Of a DNA stretch of 64,000 bases, positions 32,178 to 43,688 are shown one piece after another. Source of the DNA: Symmetrospora coprosmae. Lineage: Eukaryota > Basidiomycota > Cystobasidiomycetes > Symmetrosporaceae. The translations under genes were made by a program, and so were the position numbers. Below the pieces are notes generated by a model. It had not been told where the DNA came from and searched no databases. It worked only from the letters and a program-made list of their open reading frames with translations. The stretch's first letter is position 1; each line of letters starts with the position of its first letter. The stretch lies in the NCBI GenBank assembly GCA_008802785.1, contig VUYT01000027.1:210328-274327 (forward strand). Direction: 5' to 3'.

Positions 32178-34373
32178 TCACGCCCGCAGCCCGCGCCAGG
32201 CCGACTGCATTGTGATCCGCTTGGCCTGATCGAGTGAAATGGCACCCTGTCTGAGTGCAATCCCGTCCCCATCGTCATCATCATCGTCGTCGTCGTCGTC
32301 ATCATCGCCGCCCATCCCTCCCGCGCGCCGCTTAGGCTTAGACGTGCCGCCGGAGCGCATGTCCGAGAAGCTCGCCGTGCTGGCCTGCGGCGGCGAGGCT
32401 GGGATGGTCCCAAACATCGAGTGTGACACTGTGGCCGGCTGCGAGTGAATGGGCGTGTCTGCGAGCGATTGCTTCGGTGCGGAAAAGCTCGCAAAGCTTG
32501 AGACGACGGCGCGGCTTGGTGAGCTGGGCGATCCTGACCCTGTCCCAGAAGGTGCAGTGCTGCGGGGTGGCGTCGTTTCTCGCTTGGGGAGAGCAGGCGC
32601 GCGACTGTAGATCGAGCCACGGCCATAGCGCTGCTCGAGGTATTCATCCGTGAAGCGTGAGCCGGTGACCTTCTTGAGATGCGGCCGCGCTTCTTGGATC
32701 GTCTGTGCTGAGCGCCACACCTCGACATTGTGGGCTCCTTCGGCTGTGGGTCTGTAGATGTTCTTGATTTTGACCTTTTTGGTGGTCTCGTTTCTGCATG
32801 GAGAGGAGGGCGGCGCGATCGTTCAGCTAGTACCGGGCAGATGGTCGGCTTAGAATAGGACGCACCTCAACAAGAGTGCCTCGTGCAGTGCTCGCGCCAC
32901 ATCGTCGACGCTCTCTTGCCCGCTGTGGATCCTGGCAGCCACCTCAGCTCCCACCTCGTGAATGAGCTTCTCCAGCTCGAGGTGTTCCAATGCGCTGCCG
33001 ATGATGACTCTTGCCAGCGCCTCTGCGTTCACTAATGGCAGCATGGCGCCCGAGCCGATGGATGCAATGCCAGTGAAGAAATCGGTCGCATTTGTGTATT
33101 GGGAGAGGGCGGGTTCGCAGGCGATGACGAACTGCAGTGGTTGTGCGAGGGTGTTAGACTATAGGCACCAGGATGTGAATCAAGAGATCGGATAGATACG
33201 CACGAATGCAATGCCAAGCTGTGCCATTTGGCGAGCAAGCTGTAACGGGTCGGCGCCTTTTAGGTTGTAGGCGAGATAGGTCAGTGCGAGTCGCGGGACA
33301 TGGCAGGCCATATCTTCGGAGCGCCCTCACCGTCTGGCGAGCCTTGGCTGAAGCCGTCACCGTACTCTCCGATGCCGTGCGGTGGCTACAGCAAAGGAGA
33401 CCATCGGGAGAAAGTCAGTCAGGGCGAGCTTGTGCACGCTGCATAGACGCACTCACCGCGTCTGCGATGAGGACCTGCCAAGGGGAGCAGACGGGAGAGA
33501 TCAGCACTTTGCGCTGTATCGATGGGAGAGTCCCGTACGCACCGTCATCTTGCTCGCGTTCGGTCGCCACTCGAGGTCCAAGCTCTCCTTCATCGCCGCC
33601 GTGACGGCTTCAGGTCCGTCTCCACCTCCACTCGCATACAGATTCTTGAGGAAGTCCTTCATCTCGCGCACGTTGCTCGTGAACGGCAGCGTCTTTGTGA
33701 CGTAGCTCACGTCCTGCGGCGGGTGGTCCCGGTACGCCACGACGGCAAGGCGCAGCGCGTCGGCCGACGGCAACTTCTCGGACGAGATGATGGCGTCGCA
33801 AATCTTCTCGATGTTTTGCGTGGCCGAGGCGATCTGTGGAGGAGGGGAATTCGATACGGTAAACACGTGTGCCAGGCGGGGCGGTGGCCTAATGCAACGG
33901 AATGCAGTAGCTCAGACTCACGTAGCTCCCCATCTAAGGGAACAACCGGCATGATGTAGGACCGCAGTCAGTTATCCTTCCCTTCCGCAGCTGTGTGCAG
34001 ACACGCAGCAGGCTAAGCGCGTCCGTACTCACCGACCCTGTCGTGTCAAACAAGAAGACCTGGGTGCAGCGGAGGAGGAGAGGTCAGATTGTCAGCGCAT
34101 GCTACGAGAGCCTCAACATTCGTGTCTGCTGCAACGAGCCGCTGCTGCTGCTGCTGCTGCTGCTTCGGCAACGTCTGCGCATTATCGCCAGGCCAGCGCA
34201 CGGTCCGTTCTGCCGCGTTGACGTTGACGTGTGCAACCACCACCGCCAGCAAAACAGCAGGCAGGCGGTAGCGGCAGCAGAACGCCTGCGCTTGAACAGG
34301 ATAGGGATAGATGACTGACTAAATCCAGCATGGAGCCCATGTCGAGCTGCCCGCTGCTGTTGCTACCGTCCAT
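32178..34373 (-). CDS. VWA-domain protein (resembling the VWA region of alpha-kinase/vwkA-type proteins)
   Basis: The start at 34373 reads MDGSNSSGQLDMGSMLDL and splices (GTCAGT donor) straight into VFLFDTTGS. Together with a 12-nt exon encoding Met-Gly-Ser-Tyr (33922-33933), this forms the metal-site motif DTTGSMGSY of a von Willebrand A domain. The domain continues with IASATQNIEKICDAI, LRLAVVAYRDHPPQD and GGDGPEAVTAAM, the last giving the third metal-site Asp. Then come VLIADAPPHG and a basic/Ser-rich tail containing a run of about 12 Asp (encoded near 32275-32310), ending at 32178. Similar VWA proteins occur in fungi and Dictyostelium, where vwkA has a kinase domain; no kinase motifs are visible here. 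A metal-dependent protein-binding role is likely. Confidence 0.83.
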
Positions 34374-35014
34374 AATTCTGAGTACGCTTCACCCGTGGTG
34401 GGGAAGTCGAGACGAGCAGGCGAGTCAGCTGGTGGGTCAAGACGAAGAGGTTGAGCGGTTGGCAGACTGCCAGAGCGCTTGTAAATCGAAGGCGAGTCGG
34501 ACGCAAATACACTTGCGGCCGAGCTCACCTTCAAGCGATGTGCTGGTCAGGGACAGAAAGGTGCGAGATTGTGGCGAGCTCGGAATGAGACGCAGGCCGA
34601 GTGGGGGTTGGCAGAGCTCCAGAGCAAGTCGAGAGGAACTTTGCACGATGCGGCTGGCAAAGAGAGAGGAGACTCGAGCCGCATGCTGTAACATACGCTT
34701 CCTACAATCGACTCAAGCCATGCGCTTTTGACGGACTTTGTCCCGCTGTCCGCCTGCCGTTGTCCGCCCAGACCTCCCAAAAGCCAGGACCGCCCGAGGC
34801 TCTCATCACAAAGCAAGCAATCCCCGCACCCGCCAGCAGACCCTTCGCATATCGATGCAAGCGGAACGCGCAGCGTAGAGTTTCATGCGGACTTGTCTAC
34901 TTGTACGTCTGGTCGGGACAGGGCCGAGCCACGCCCTCATACTTTCTCTGGGACAGCACACCAGGCCGTCAAACTGCTCTGCAGCGGTGTCCGCATCTTG
35001 ATAATACTCCAGTC
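34374..35014. other. Intergenic region between URC1 and the VWA gene
   Basis: About 640 bp, 3' of URC1 and 5' of the VWA gene. ORFs on both strands are short and carry no motif. Confidence 0.45.
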
Positions 35015-37688
35015 TCAGTGTTCTAGGTCTTCCCATGATCTGCAGGACAGCGCGGGTCAGCCGGCGCTTCTCAATTTTCCATGGGCATTCCCGCAACTCA
35101 CCTTCCAACAGTCTTGGTGAGGTCTTCTTTCGTGACGGGCCCCCGCGACGACCAGTATCCCGCCTGGATTTTCGCTGTAAGGAGGCAAGGAGAGCACCGT
35201 TAGCGTCAATGGAGCAGATTCCCGGGCCGCCCGGGAATCTCCACGTGGTCCTTTGACCCACCCTGGATCTCCACCTGCGAGTCGGGCGGGATGAGCTCTG
35301 CAGGAAGATCGTGTCTGTTTCCAATGCTGATGCCCGAGTTGACAATAGCGTCGTGCTTCATGTCCGACATGGAGTACTGCATGGCATCGAGACGTGAGCA
35401 AGCGCAAAGAGTAATGTCTGAAGCGGGCCCAGGAACGCACCATGTCGTCGATCTGCGGCAGTATGGGTCGACAGCGTCAGCAGACTCTTACGCGAAATCG
35501 TCGCGCCGCAGCGGACGCACCTTCTGAATGCCAAACCAGTGCAGGATGTCTGGCATGAGCGCCTGGAACCGCATGTCCTTGACGCCGGCCTGTTTGTGCG
35601 TACAAGGTGACTCAGTCCTAGCTCCTTTTCTCTGAGACATGGACACCCACGATGTTCTCGGTGCGAGCAAAGTACGTGCTTGCGCTATCGCCTCCGCGCT
35701 TCCTGGCATTGTAGACCTGTTTTGAACGGGGTAAGCGGTCCTTGTCACGACGCAAGCTCGGATGGCACGCCCAACGTAACGCTGCTCACCAAGTATTTGG
35801 TGACCTCGCCCAGTGCGCGTCCTTCTTTCTGGAAGTAGACGACGAGGCCGACACCGCCGTTCTGTGCCATCTTGATGCACTCTTCGATGCCGTGCAGCTG
35901 TCGAGACGTCGCAAGGCTTGTCAGTAGGTGATGACATGCACATATTTCGGATGTCCCTCTCACCAGGTAAGGCCTGCAGGTGCAGATGTCGGACTGGATA
36001 AGAGAGGGTTGGAACGTCCATTAGCAAAGGATCTCAATTCTGAAGCGAAGCAAAGGAAAGATACGCACCCCGAAGATATCGGACCCGGAGCAGGCATCGT
36101 GCACGCGCACAGCGAGCTCTGCGGGACAGGTGCGTCAGTCGTGGCAGCTCGTGCAGGTGGACATGCCCTCGAGGTAACAAGCCAGCCCACTCTTGCTCGG
36201 ATCAGACAGATACTGCGTCGGGCCAAAGATGTAGCACGTCCCGCCGCCGATGGGAGGGAGGAAAACCTTTAGGTCGGGTCGAGTGAGGAGTTCCGGGTCT
36301 GCAGTGTGCGAAGCTATCAGCGCGATGCCTGACAAGCTTTGACAGACGCACAGCAGAGCACTCACACATGCCACCAGTGTCCTCAAATAGGCATCGTCGG
36401 AGCAAGGGCTCGCTGACGCCGAGCCTGTCCGCCACGCCCGGCAGGTACCACACGTTCTCGAACGCGACCTTCGATACGTTGACTTCAACACCTGCGCTGT
36501 CCTTGATGCTGTTGAGGACCTCTGTCGCCTGCGGGTCGAGCTTGTCCGCGCTGTCCGTGGTCAGCGACTCTGCGAGTGTCGCGGCGGCCGAGGGGATGAC
36601 GATCTTGCCATCGATGGGGAAGCGGCCTTTGGCAGCCGCGTCGTCCAGCTCGGCAATCTTGAGGTGCGCACGCGTGATGGAGAGCGTAGGGCGGATGTCG
36701 ATCCCGGCGTCTATCTGCGCTTTGAACTTTGTCTGTGCGAGATGGCCCCACGGGTCGAGGACGCAGATCTTGGACGGGTCGAACCAGGACGGGTTCGGCA
36801 GGACGTCAAAGGTGGGTTCCTGTGTCCGGATCACATCTCAGCTTGGGCGTACAGCCAGATGAGCGGATAAGCAGTGTGGGCTCACCGTGTGCGTGTAGTT
36901 GGGCCTCTGCGCAGCTGAGAGTGCGCCAGTTGCGACGGAAAGCGCATGGTAGATCGAGTATGCACCTCCGTAGGCGCCGATGGCATTCCTCTTTGCCAGA
37001 GAGAGAGGCTGTCGACTCGCGAGGATGGGCCCACGTTCCTCTGCCGTGGCTGCGCCCCACTTGAGGGGCAGCGGGGTTACACCGACCTGGCCCGGGTAGG
37101 CTGCGCAACAAGAGCAACAGCCGTCAGTTCTTATACGCTATTCATATAGTATGAGCTCGAAGACGAAGACGGCACGCAAAACACACTGGTCAGGATGGCG
37201 CGCGAAGGGTAGATTGCCCTTGTGGCGGCGTCCGACTCGGTCCTGCCGCTGGATTTGCCATTCGGATCCGAGGCGGAGATGCCTCCTTGGGGTGTTCCGC
37301 TGTTGCTCCTCGTCCAGTTGAGGTACTCTTGCTTGGCCGCGTTGCCAATGCTGTTGTAGTCGACAGACGCCTTGCGCTGATAGCCACTGCCACTGCCGAC
37401 GCCGCTGCCAGGCGAGCCTGGAGAGCCGGCGGCGAACTGGTTAAGCACAGGCGGGCTGCCTGCGCTCGTGCTCAGTCCGCCTGCTCCTCCAGGCGAGCGC
37501 GCTCCGATAGCAATGGGTGCGACGCTGCTGCTGCTGCCATTGCCAGTGATGGGCGTCGTGCTGCGAGAGGGGGAGCTTATCGCCAGCGTCTCGAGCCGCT
37601 GCTCAAGCGACGCGTGCGACGACTTGAGGTCCCGGAGTTCGGCGAGGATGCTGGCGAGAATGTCGCCATTCGCGGATTGTGATGCCAT
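35015..37688 (-). CDS. URC1: URC1-type GTP cyclohydrolase II-like protein (uracil catabolism)
   Basis: The start at 37688 (MASQSANGDILASILAELRD) begins a Ser/Gly-rich N-terminal extension of about 180 aa. The conserved body follows: AYPGQVGVTPLPLKWGA, ASRQSLSLAKRNAIGAYGG, FDPSKICVLDPWGHL, KVFLPPIGGGTCYIFGPTQY and MSTCTSCHD. The cyclohydrolase-II zinc site appears as ACSGSDIFGSDICTC, and the substrate loop as YFQKEGRALGEVTKYL. Later exons give GVKDMRFQALMPDILHWFG and the end WEDLEH at 35015. In Lachancea kluyveri, URC1 is one of the genes of the URC pathway that uses uracil as a nitrogen source; the enzyme is RibA-like but not for riboflavin. At least eight short introns are present. No other URC gene lies in this window. 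Confidence 0.88.
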
Positions 37689-37984
37689 GGTGCGATATAC
37701 TGTAGTTCGCGTATATGTTGCTGCTCTTCCCTACTGTCCTTGTACGAGGTGGGATACGAGTACAGTTCGAGAGCAGAGCCTCGATACGATAAGCCCGGCC
37801 GTTCTCCGCCCTGATCGACTCGAGGAGGTCACATGTTCCGTCGACGGAACCACACTGGAGCGGAGCTTCTCCTTCCTCGTTTCTCCTGCTGCTACTCACC
37901 CAATGGCACACATGGCAAGGCTAGCCTAGACTTGACCGGTCGGTCGCCCTCCCTTGCCCTACTGGCAGCCCGTCGCCGTTCAGC

Positions 37985-38780
37985 ATGTCCGGCGTGGCAG
38001 ACGCCGCGTCATCGGCTATTCCGGCTGCAGGGGCATCAGCACAGGCTCCAGCCCTCACTGGCATCGCAAGCATCCTCCTGCTGCCCTTCCGATGGATCCT
38101 CCTGCGAGCGCTACCTCTCGCGCTCAGCTTCCTCTACACCGTCGTTGTCTACCTCCTTTCGACAATTGCGTCCGTCCTCCTCGTCCTCCTCGCACCGTTC
38201 CTGTTTCCCCTGAAGCTGCTGGTCGTGAAGCCATCCATGGCCGTACTGGCGCTGTTCTACAGAGTGAGGCAGCCTCGTCACGTCTACACAGTGCAGTCAC
38301 TGACCCATATAGCTGCAGAACCGCCATGTCATCTATTTTGCGACCGTGGCCGTCCTGCTGGGCGCCACGCTGGGCTACCTATCCTCTCTACTCATAAGAC
38401 GGGCAAGCCGAGCAGCTGCATCAGCGTCAGGCAGCGACACAAACAAGTCTGAATCCCGCCTGACCATCGAGATCGCCGAACATCGGATGGGAGGGACGCT
38501 CTACCAGGAAAAAAGGGCGCCCAGCAGCCTTGAGCATACTGCATCAGCCACGCCCTACAGCATCAACGCAAGCCAGCTCAGTAGACGTTCAAGCGATCGA
38601 CCTGACGTTTCAAGACTACAGAGCGGCTCGACCTCCCCGGACCGCGTGTCGCAGGTGAAGGAGACAGTCGAGCAAAAGCCGAGACTAGGGCAACCCACAG
38701 CAGGACAAGACAGATTCGCCTCTGCGATGAAAACACTTGCGAAAAGAAGGAACAAGAGGAAGGATGTAGCAGTATTGTAG
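37985..38780 (+). CDS. Small membrane protein, unknown family
   Basis: Two exons: start at 37985 (MSGVADAASSAIPAAGASAQ), donor near 38260, acceptor near 38312. Three hydrophobic segments are visible: LTGIASILLLPFRWILL, ALSFLYTVVVYLLSTIASVL through LAPFLFPLKLLVV, and after the intron YFATVAVLLGATLGYLSSLL. The last 125 residues are hydrophilic and Ser/Arg-rich, ending in a basic cluster (KTLAKRRNKRKD). The conserved-looking paired helices with hairpin residues could shape or tether a membrane, but that is inference. No family was recognised. The gene is divergent from URC1 (about 300 bp between starts). Confidence 0.65.
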
Positions 38781-39280
38781 AAGCATAATGCCTCCTACAC
38801 TCCCCAGCTTCGATACGCGAAAGCTATCCGCTGCCGGACATGCTCACCCTGCCAAATGCGAGTGCGTTCTGCGCTGTCTGGCAGCCGCACCCTGCACTAC
38901 AATTCGCCGCCAGCGCCATCTCAGGCTGAGATGCGGAATGGCTCTCAGTAGCCCCTAACAGCGTGTGCATTTCGCGCCCCTACTACAGTACCGCCCCTTG
39001 ACGCCATCCGGGAGTTCACCGGTCCGCTCCAAAGTCGCCCTCTGGACAGCCTTCAGTGTGGCAAGAGTCCGTATCGCGTCGTCCTCGGTCATAAAGCCGC
39101 ACGTCGGACTGCCATTCTGTTCTCTCTGGACCCAGCAACCCAAGCACGTCTCCCAACCTAGAGCCGGTCTCTATCCCATTCTCCCTAAGCCAACGTCCCC
39201 GTAAAGAGCTGTGCTCTTCTCTCGTGCCCGAACACCGTCTCAGCCTCTACTCCATACACTTTACCACCCGGCATCGCACT
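38781..39280. other. Intergenic region
   Basis: About 500 bp between two plus-strand genes. A short minus-strand ORF (38955-39143) is listed as rejected. It contains one of two copies of a 17-nt sequence (CAGGCTGAGATGCGGAA near 38921) that recurs near 40457. Confidence 0.4.
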
Positions 39281-40146
39281 ATGCCATCATTATCGTCCCT
39301 GCCACGAGCAATTGCACTGTCCTCAGCCGTCATCCTCTTCGCCAGTACCGCTCGAAGCGAGAAGACGTTGGACTACAGTACGCGCAAGGTACCCGATCTC
39401 ACTGCCTTCGAAGGCGCGGTAGATAAGTTGGGACCCATCCTCGAGGCAAAGCTGTTTGAGATCGACTATGCCGCGGACGGCTGGAGATCTACCAATGAGA
39501 ACGATGTGGCGCTCGACCTCACGTCCGACGGAGATCTCAAAGGCAGGATTGACCGTACGTTCCTTCCGCTCTGATTGCCACGCATCCCCGGCTGATGCTT
39601 CGCCTGATCTGGTACATCCAGGCTTAATCAGCAGGCTCAACGAAACGAGCACTGATGCCAGATTTGTATTCGCGCCGGAGCTGCCGAATGGTGACTGGGC
39701 AACTGGCGGCAAGAACGTCGGTGAGTGGCCGCCCTGTGCCTCATCACGTCTCGCGCCTTGTCGGCGAACTGATATATCGATTCGAACGTTACCATCTGCC
39801 CGTTCGCGACAGGCTTCGCCCATATTGTATGCAGCTGGGCCAGCGAGAGTGCTGCAAGAGGGAATTGCGTCCTGGTATGTCGTCCTTCTCATCCTTCACC
39901 TGCACACACCGCGGACCAGTCTAACGCTGCTCCAATCGGTTGCTCCTACAGAGCCTGGCCGACAATGCGGAGGATTTTGCCAGAGGGACGGAAAGCTCTA
40001 CCTACAAGGAGTTGTCGGCCAAGGACGTCGAGCTGCCTAAGGTGACTATCAAAGCCACGGTCACCGCACCAGGGGATGGGACGGGAGAGGGCACGGGTGG
40101 CGAGGTCTGCCTTGACGACCTCGATTGCTCCGGGGACGGTGAATGA
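39281..40146 (+). CDS. Small secreted protein, unknown
   Basis: The start at 39281 gives a signal peptide (ALSSAVILFASTARS) and a mature protein beginning EKTLDYSTRKVPDLTAFEG. Four exons join in phase: GDLKGRID, then RLISRLNETSTDARFVFAPE, then GFAHIVCSWASESAARGNC, then SLADNAEDFARG. The end is an acidic, Gly/Thr-rich tail with EVCLDDLDCSGDGE. The mature protein carries four cysteines in two groups, so two disulfides are possible. There is no transmembrane segment after the leader. An extracellular role fits; whether it is an effector cannot be told from the sequence. Confidence 0.65.
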
Positions 40147-40820
40147 GGTGGATCCGTCTTACTGTCCCTGGAGATCAATTTTCCGTGTCCCAGTCGCAGA
40201 TCCTGCGTGAGTGAAGACTAGAAATGTCGTAGTTGACAGCCGTTCGAGCCACTCCAGCCTGACGCTCCGAGCCAATACTGACTGCCCAAAGCGATACGAG
40301 CACCATCACTCATCTCTTACCCTGCAACACGGGTACTTCGTCTAGTCCGCTCTGGAGCTGCGGAGTCTCCTAGCCTGCTACGATCGACCCGGCTCGGGCG
40401 GGCAGTGACTTGACTGTGACACAGCTGCTGCTGCTAGCTTTCGGCACTGCTGAATATCAGGCTGAGATGCGGAAGCTCTTTTGGCAGGCCCTCACAGCGT
40501 GTGAGCGCCTGATGTCCTCTGGCCGCCCCTTGTCGTGTTCCGGGATGCCACCGGCTCGCTCGGTCTGCAGGGGCCTGAACAGCCGCCAGAATATCAATGG
40601 GCCCATACCTCCCATGGCTGACTACAAAGCTACGCTCTGCCCGATCGGACTGCTCTCCTCCGCTCGCGATACTATCCAAAATTCTATCTACCTTACCACA
40701 CCATCAGAGCCTGTCTCTGCTGGATGCCGCCAGAGAATTGCAGAACGATCGTCAGCCGCTCCAATGGGAGGCGGTGTGAGACCCTGCGCGCCCGGGACGG
40801 CTAGGGACCTCAGGAGCTCA
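40147..40820. other. Convergent intergenic region
   Basis: About 675 bp between the secreted-protein gene (+) and an unknown minus-strand gene. ORFs up to about 187 codons exist on the plus strand without motifs. It holds the second 17-nt CAGGCTGAGATGCGGAA copy near 40457. Confidence 0.4.
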
Positions 40821-41684
40821 TCATCTGTGCGTGATTCCGACCCAATTGTAAGTTGTGGTCGCCGGCAACGTCTCCTTGAGCTTGAGTGTCCTTCTTCTGA
40901 AGAACCCACTCGACTGGGATGCAGCTTGAGACTGTCTGACCGGAGGTGGCATCCTCTCCACCTCAGCGTGTAAAATGTGCTCCACACGTAAAGCGTCCAA
41001 ATACTGCCTGCCACTCCCGCGTCCCGGAAAGGGCATCGAATCAGCGAGGCTTGGAAACGCCTCAATAGAATTGGTGATTGACGTTTTCGACGATGTCAAG
41101 GTGATTCTTGTCTTCGGTGTCACCTTTGCCCCTAGAGGTGCGCTCTTGCCGTTTCTGCGGTATCTACTCGCCAGCGTATCATCGTAGACGAAGCTTATCT
41201 CGAAGGTGTGTGGCGATGTGTGGGGATAGACGAAACGGCAGTTGGCCATCGGCATTCGTGCAGGAGGTGGACTCGGAGTAACGCTCTGTGGCTGTATGGG
41301 CCTAGAGCTGGGTCCTGTCGGTGTGTACGATGAAGCGATAGGGCGAGACTGCCGAGTAACGGCGTCTGGTGCCTCGGACGGTCTCCTGCTAGAAGTTGCG
41401 GTAGGCGGGTCTATCGATAATATGCTTATCGGCGTGCGAGGAGCTGGCGGTACATGCCGGTATGCTACGGAGGGAGCTATCTGCCCGCCAGCGCGAGACC
41501 TGTAGCCGTTCCTTGACGAGCCACCTGTAATGGTCCCACTCGAGTCTGACCTATGCGGCGCGGTGGGCAGGTCAGTGAGGATGGTATTGAGCTCCGTCAG
41601 GGAGTAGTAACGAGGCGCATCTGGGCCAGACGACCGGAGCCCCGTGATAGGGCCGTTGCGGATCTGTCGAGTACGGCTTGCCAT
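40821..41684 (-). CDS. Hypothetical protein, basic and Ser/Pro-rich
   Basis: A single exon. The chosen start at 41684 gives MASRTRQIRNGPITGLRSSG and about 287 aa. An in-frame ATG at 41768 would add a hydrophobic lead (LTLITVFMALL) resembling a signal peptide, so secretion is possible. The middle is disordered (PPTATSSRRPSEAPD). The last third looks folded: MANCRFVYPHTSPHTFEISF, YDDTLASRYRRNGKSAPLGA and RQYLDALRVEHILHAEVERM. No family was recognised. The frame is uninterrupted over 300 codons in GC-rich DNA, which gives moderate support. Confidence 0.5.
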   Translation of the reverse strand: MASRTRQIRNGPITGLRSSGPDAPRYYSLTELNTILTDLPTAPHRSDSSGTITGGSSRNGYRSRAGGQIAPSVAYRHVPPAPRTPISILSIDPPTATSSRRPSEAPDAVTRQSRPIASSYTPTGPSSRPIQPQSVTPSPPPARMPMANCRFVYPHTSPHTFEISFVYDDTLASRYRRNGKSAPLGAKVTPKTRITLTSSKTSITNSIEAFPSLADSMPFPGRGSGRQYLDALRVEHILHAEVERMPPPVRQSQAASQSSGFFRRRTLKLKETLPATTTYNWVGITHR

Positions 41685-41768
41685 GGAGACGGATGATGGG
41701 CTGTGGGGATGGGGATGCGAGCAGAGGAGAGCCATGAAAACTGTGATTAGGGTCAGTTGGATGGGCAC

Positions 41769-42138
41769 ACAAAGGTCTCGAGTGCACAGTTCACTTTAGG
41801 GCGGCAGGTGCGGCGAGCTGTCAGACGGTCGAAAGCGTCAAGGCGGTGCAGAGAACGGAACGGAGCGGATACAGTAGGTCACCAGGATGCGATTGTGGCA
41901 GGCCTCCGCTGAACTTCGACACTGTCTGGTACCGCGATAAGTGCCCTCCGGATGTGCTGGGATAAGTGCCTGCGTGAATCATACAAGGGCTGAACTGGAC
42001 ATGATAGATGAGACGTGAGTGATGCAGAGATCGGAAGCGATATAATGCGATGCGACAATCCAAAAATGGTGCCCTAGACGGCCTGCAGTGCGGATGTCAA
42101 ACAGAGTCAGCTGCCGGGCTGACTGCCGCTAGTCAAAT
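41769..42138. other. Intergenic region
   Basis: 5' flank of the hypothetical gene and 3' flank of the first DUF6533-like gene. Nothing else is supported. Confidence 0.4.
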
Positions 42139-43688
42139 CTACCAACTCACCATCCCGCCCTTCTCCAGATCGCGCCCCTTGTCTGCGCTCGCGACAACAT
42201 CCAGCGTCTGCATCTTCTCAAGCTTGACCTCGTCGTACTCGGTATCCATATCCGACCCGTCGTCATGGTCCTTGGCGCGCATGTTGCTGAACGGCTGCGC
42301 GGGCGAGTGCGGGCGGGCGTTGAGGTCGGGCGTGCGCGGCGTGAGGCGCATGACGCCCGCATGCGCGTTGCCCTCCACTTTCGCCTGGCTCGTGCCGCCT
42401 CCGCCGGCCGCAGCCATATTGGTCCGAATGTGCTCGGTCGCAACGTTCTTGGCACCGCCCACGCCGACAAGCTTGCTGCGCACGCCTTCCTCGCGAAGGC
42501 CCAGAACGAGATGGCAACACATCATGGCCGAGATCATGAGGGATGCGCCTGTTTGGACAGACGTGTGTCAGTAACTTGCGAGATCGAGATCCTTCGCGGT
42601 GAGGTAGGCGAGTCGTACCTGCATTGACAGCCTGCAGGCCGACGTTGTTCTGGCTGTAGAAGGCCGCAGAGAGTGCATTGACACCGGTGACGACGAAGAA
42701 GAAGACGAGGCCGTCGCTGTAGACAAGAATATCAGCGGCTGCGCTGTTTATCGAGCCCACGCGCGCCAGCGCGCGCGACTCACCGAATGAAGAGGCGCAA
42801 AATCTGGGACTCGCCCGAGAGCTTCTGAATTGTGAAAGCCTGTGGAAAGGGGACAGCGATGAATCAGAAGCGGTCCAGTCCGAATTGCAGTGGGAGAGCC
42901 CCACCTTGTAAAACGTGAGTGCTGTGAGGAGAAGGTCGACCACCACGGGCGCGAAGAAGAAGGCACTCTGGAGATTTCGCCCGGTGCCAGAATTAGAGGC
43001 GGCTGCGGACGGGATGCGCATGAGTTTAGCATGCGTCCAACTTGCGTCGTGTTGTCGATGCAGAGTCGAGCTGGCGAGACTCACGGAGACAGGGTCCGGG
43101 CACGCCGGGAGGGAGAGCACTGCGAACCGTGACTGGTGGTAGAAGGAATTAGGTGCCTGATTAGCTCGAAGCCTCAGCCGAGTGACGTTCCCATAGTAGG
43201 GCTCGCGCACCCGCAGCTAGAATCATGACTCCAGCCTCTGCCACTATCAGCACGGCAAGCATGACGAGGATCCAGCGCTTTCTACCCCAGATGGCATAGC
43301 ATCGCATGCCGAGGATGAGCTCCGTGCTAATGGTGAGCGGGATGACGACGCCGGGGACCCAGGCTACCATCATCTTACACCTCTCGGTCGAGATGGTCCC
43401 GCAGTAGGCGTATAACGTAAACGCGAAGGCGGCCTGCGGCAGGAAGCGGGAGTCGGTCGGAGACTCAGCTTACGCGTCTCGGGAAAGAAGCGAGCACGAT
43501 TATGTACGTACAATGCCATAGTAGCGCGCGACGAAGTAAAGGCCCTTGAGGACGTTCCACTCGGCCCGCCAGATGACGACGACCTCGCGATGCAGCGAGG
43601 TGAGCCAGTCCCAAATCAATGCTGCAAAGATTGAGCTTGCATACAGTTGTACGATAGCAATGAACTGCTGAGCCGTTGCAATTGCCAT
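42139..43688 (-). CDS. DUF6533-like seven-helix membrane protein, copy 1
   Basis: Multi-exon gene starting at 43688 with MAIATAQQFIAIVQLYASSI. The DUF6533-type signature follows in exon 1: LIWDWLTSLHREVVVIWRAE. Then TM exons: FTLYAYCGTISTERC, VPGVVIPLTISTELILGMRC and YAIWGRKRWILVMLAVL. Next are SAFFFAPVVVDLLLTALTFY, IQKLSGESQILRLFI, DGLVFFFVVTGVNALSAAF and SLMISAMMCCHLVLGLRE. The tail is cytosolic, with acidic EYDEVKLEKMQTLDV, ending at 42139. DUF6533 proteins are seven-helix proteins of Basidiomycota, often expanded, of unknown function. The neighbouring copy 2 has the same exon order and the same first ten residues except one. Confidence 0.8.

Noticed and set aside
38955-39143. Short minus-strand ORF ending CSRGAKCTRC
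   Set aside because: Only 62 codons, no start context, no partner exon in phase. Could be an exon but cannot be supported.
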